Source: an uncultured Clostridia bacterium (lineage in GTDB: Bacteria; Bacillota; Clostridia; Oscillospirales; Ruminococcaceae). Taken from it: DNA of 6,393 nt. The translations under genes were made by a program, and so were the position numbers. This document shows positions 5,434-6,393 of this stretch, piece by piece. The first letter of the stretch is position 1, and each line of letters opens with the position of its first letter. A model generated the notes under the pieces. The model was not told the DNA's origin. It did no database searches and saw only the letters and a list, made by a program, of their open reading frames with translations. Location: assembly GCA_937901805.1 (NCBI GenBank), contig CALDJI010000295.1, positions 1 through 6,393 on the forward strand, read 5' to 3'.

Positions 5434-6393
5434 TTAGTCTTCCTGATATTCTTCGAGAATATACGCCTCGAAAATATCGCCTTCTTTGATATCATTAAAC
5501 TTCTGAAGGCTGACGCCGCATTCATAACCCTGAGCAACTTCGCGGACATCGTCTTTAAACCTCTTAAGAGAGTCGAGTTCATCGTCCCCGACAATGATTC
5601 CATCCCGGACAATCCGGATTTTCGATCCTCTGGTGATTTTTCCGGACTGGACATAACATCCTGCCACCGCACCGACATTGGAAATCTTGTAAACCTGGCG
5701 GACTTCCAGGCGGCCGAGATCCACTTCACGGATTTTCGGAGCAAGCATACCTTTCATCGCAGATTTGACATCGTCAATTGCATCATAGATGACACGGTAG
5801 AGATGGATGTCCACCCCATCACGCTCCGCCTGATCACGCGCCGTCGGATCCGGGCGTACGTTAAAGCCGACAATGATCGCATTGGAGGCGTTCGCCAGCA
5901 TAACATCGGATTCATTAACCGCGCCGACTGCGCCATGAATCACGCGCACACGCACTTCTTCGTTGGAAAGTTTTTCAAGAGACTGCTTGACAGCTTCTAC
6001 AGAGCCCTGAACGTCTGCTTTGACAATGATGGAAAGTTCCTTAACCTCGCCTTCCTCAATCTGGGAGAAGAGGTTTTCCAAAGTCACTTTCTGATAGGAC
6101 TTGAACTGCTCTTCCTTGGCGTCATGCTTTCTCTTTTCGACAAGTTCTCTTGCCAGACGTTCGTCTTCAACCGCATTGAAGGTATCGCCTGCGCTCGGCG
6201 CCTCGTCCAATCCGGTAATCTCCACCGGGACGGATGGTCCGGCCTCTTTTGCCTTTCGGCCCTGGTCATCGAGCATTACACGGACGCGGCCGACCGAGGT
6301 ACCGGCAATGATGATATCGCCCTGATGCAGGGTACCGTTCTGAACAAGAACAGTGGCAACCGGGCCGCGGCCTTTATCCAGTCTTGCCTCAAT
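5434..6393 (-). CDS. infB: Translation initiation factor IF-2, C-terminal part (5' end outside window)
   Basis: IF-2 is the cytoplasmic GTPase that places fMet-tRNA on the 30S subunit and promotes 50S joining. The reading frame is open from the window edge for 319 codons to a TAA stop, so the N-terminal region and the GTP-binding domain lie outside. The fragment opens with [20 protein letters not shown], the start of the beta-barrel domain II. A charged linker follows (about residues 70-110), then the IF-2 domain 3 fold (about 118-220, with [17 protein letters not shown] and VGFNVRPD). The C-terminal fMet-tRNA-binding barrel spans about 228-319. Within it [10 protein letters not shown] and YECG (about 277-293) match the segment implicated in initiator tRNA recognition, with Phe where many homologues have Tyr. 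The ATG at 6276 is internal, not the start. It heads the operon portion seen here, 112 bp before rbfA. Identification is near certain. Confidence 0.98.
   Translation of the reverse strand: MEARLDKGRGPVATVLVQNGTLHQGDIIIAGTSVGRVRVMLDDQGRKAKEAGPSVPVEITGLDEAPSAGDTFNAVEDERLARELVEKRKHDAKEEQFKSYQKVTLENLFSQIEEGEVKELSIIVKADVQGSVEAVKQSLEKLSNEEVRVRVIHGAVGAVNESDVMLANASNAIIVGFNVRPDPTARDQAERDGVDIHLYRVIYDAIDDVKSAMKGMLAPKIREVDLGRLEVRQVYKISNVGAVAGCYVQSGKITRGSKIRIVRDGIIVGDDELDSLKRFKDDVREVAQGYECGVSLQKFNDIKEGDIFEAYILEEYQED

Noticed and set aside
1..6393. tRNA, rRNA, CRISPR arrays, prophage or insertion-sequence genes
   Set aside because: No regularly spaced direct repeats, cloverleaf with CCA end, or mobile-element proteins were seen on either strand. 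The window is a housekeeping cluster.

Overview
The window reads almost entirely on the minus strand and carries a conserved translation/RNA-metabolism gene cluster from a member of the Firmicutes. The order in transcription direction is infB (3' part only), rbfA, nrnA, truB, ribF, rpsO, then coaX and a pentapeptide-repeat gene. The infB-rbfA-nrnA(DHH)-truB-ribF-rpsO order, the Firmicutes-type S15 sequence and the strong GGAGG-type ribosome binding sites point to Clostridia. The roughly even base composition (by eye) would suit an Oscillospirales/Ruminococcaceae-like genome; that last step is inference.

From the right edge leftward, 6393-5434 holds the last 319 codons of infB (translation initiation factor IF-2). 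A 112-bp gap with two tandem hairpins follows. rbfA, nrnA, truB and ribF (5321-2139) are then tightly packed: a 14-nt overlap, a 4-nt ATGA overlap and a 6-nt gap. rpsO (2016-1750) has its own strong sigma-A-type promoter, set in the end of ribF, and a leader of about 100 nt that can form a hairpin competing with pairing to the Shine-Dalgarno. It ends at a perfect 20-bp-arm terminator.

A second short transcription unit starts at a clear promoter at 1619-1591. It encodes type III pantothenate kinase (coaX, first step of CoA synthesis) and, overlapping it by 14 nt, a 201-residue pentapeptide-repeat protein. That protein has an unbroken five-residue register over about 35 repeats and a C-terminal segment resembling the Qnr/MfpA dimerisation helix. 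The unit ends at a perfect 23-bp-arm inverted repeat (44-93). Bases 1-43 carry nothing I can assign.

Functionally, the main cluster joins initiation (IF-2), 30S maturation (RbfA, S15), tRNA pseudouridylation (TruB), nano-RNA/pAp turnover (NrnA) and FMN/FAD synthesis (RibF), a common Firmicutes arrangement. Most of the window is ordinary housekeeping sequence. The less ordinary parts are the coaX-linked Qnr/MfpA-like protein, the possible S15 leader switch and the intergenic hairpins.
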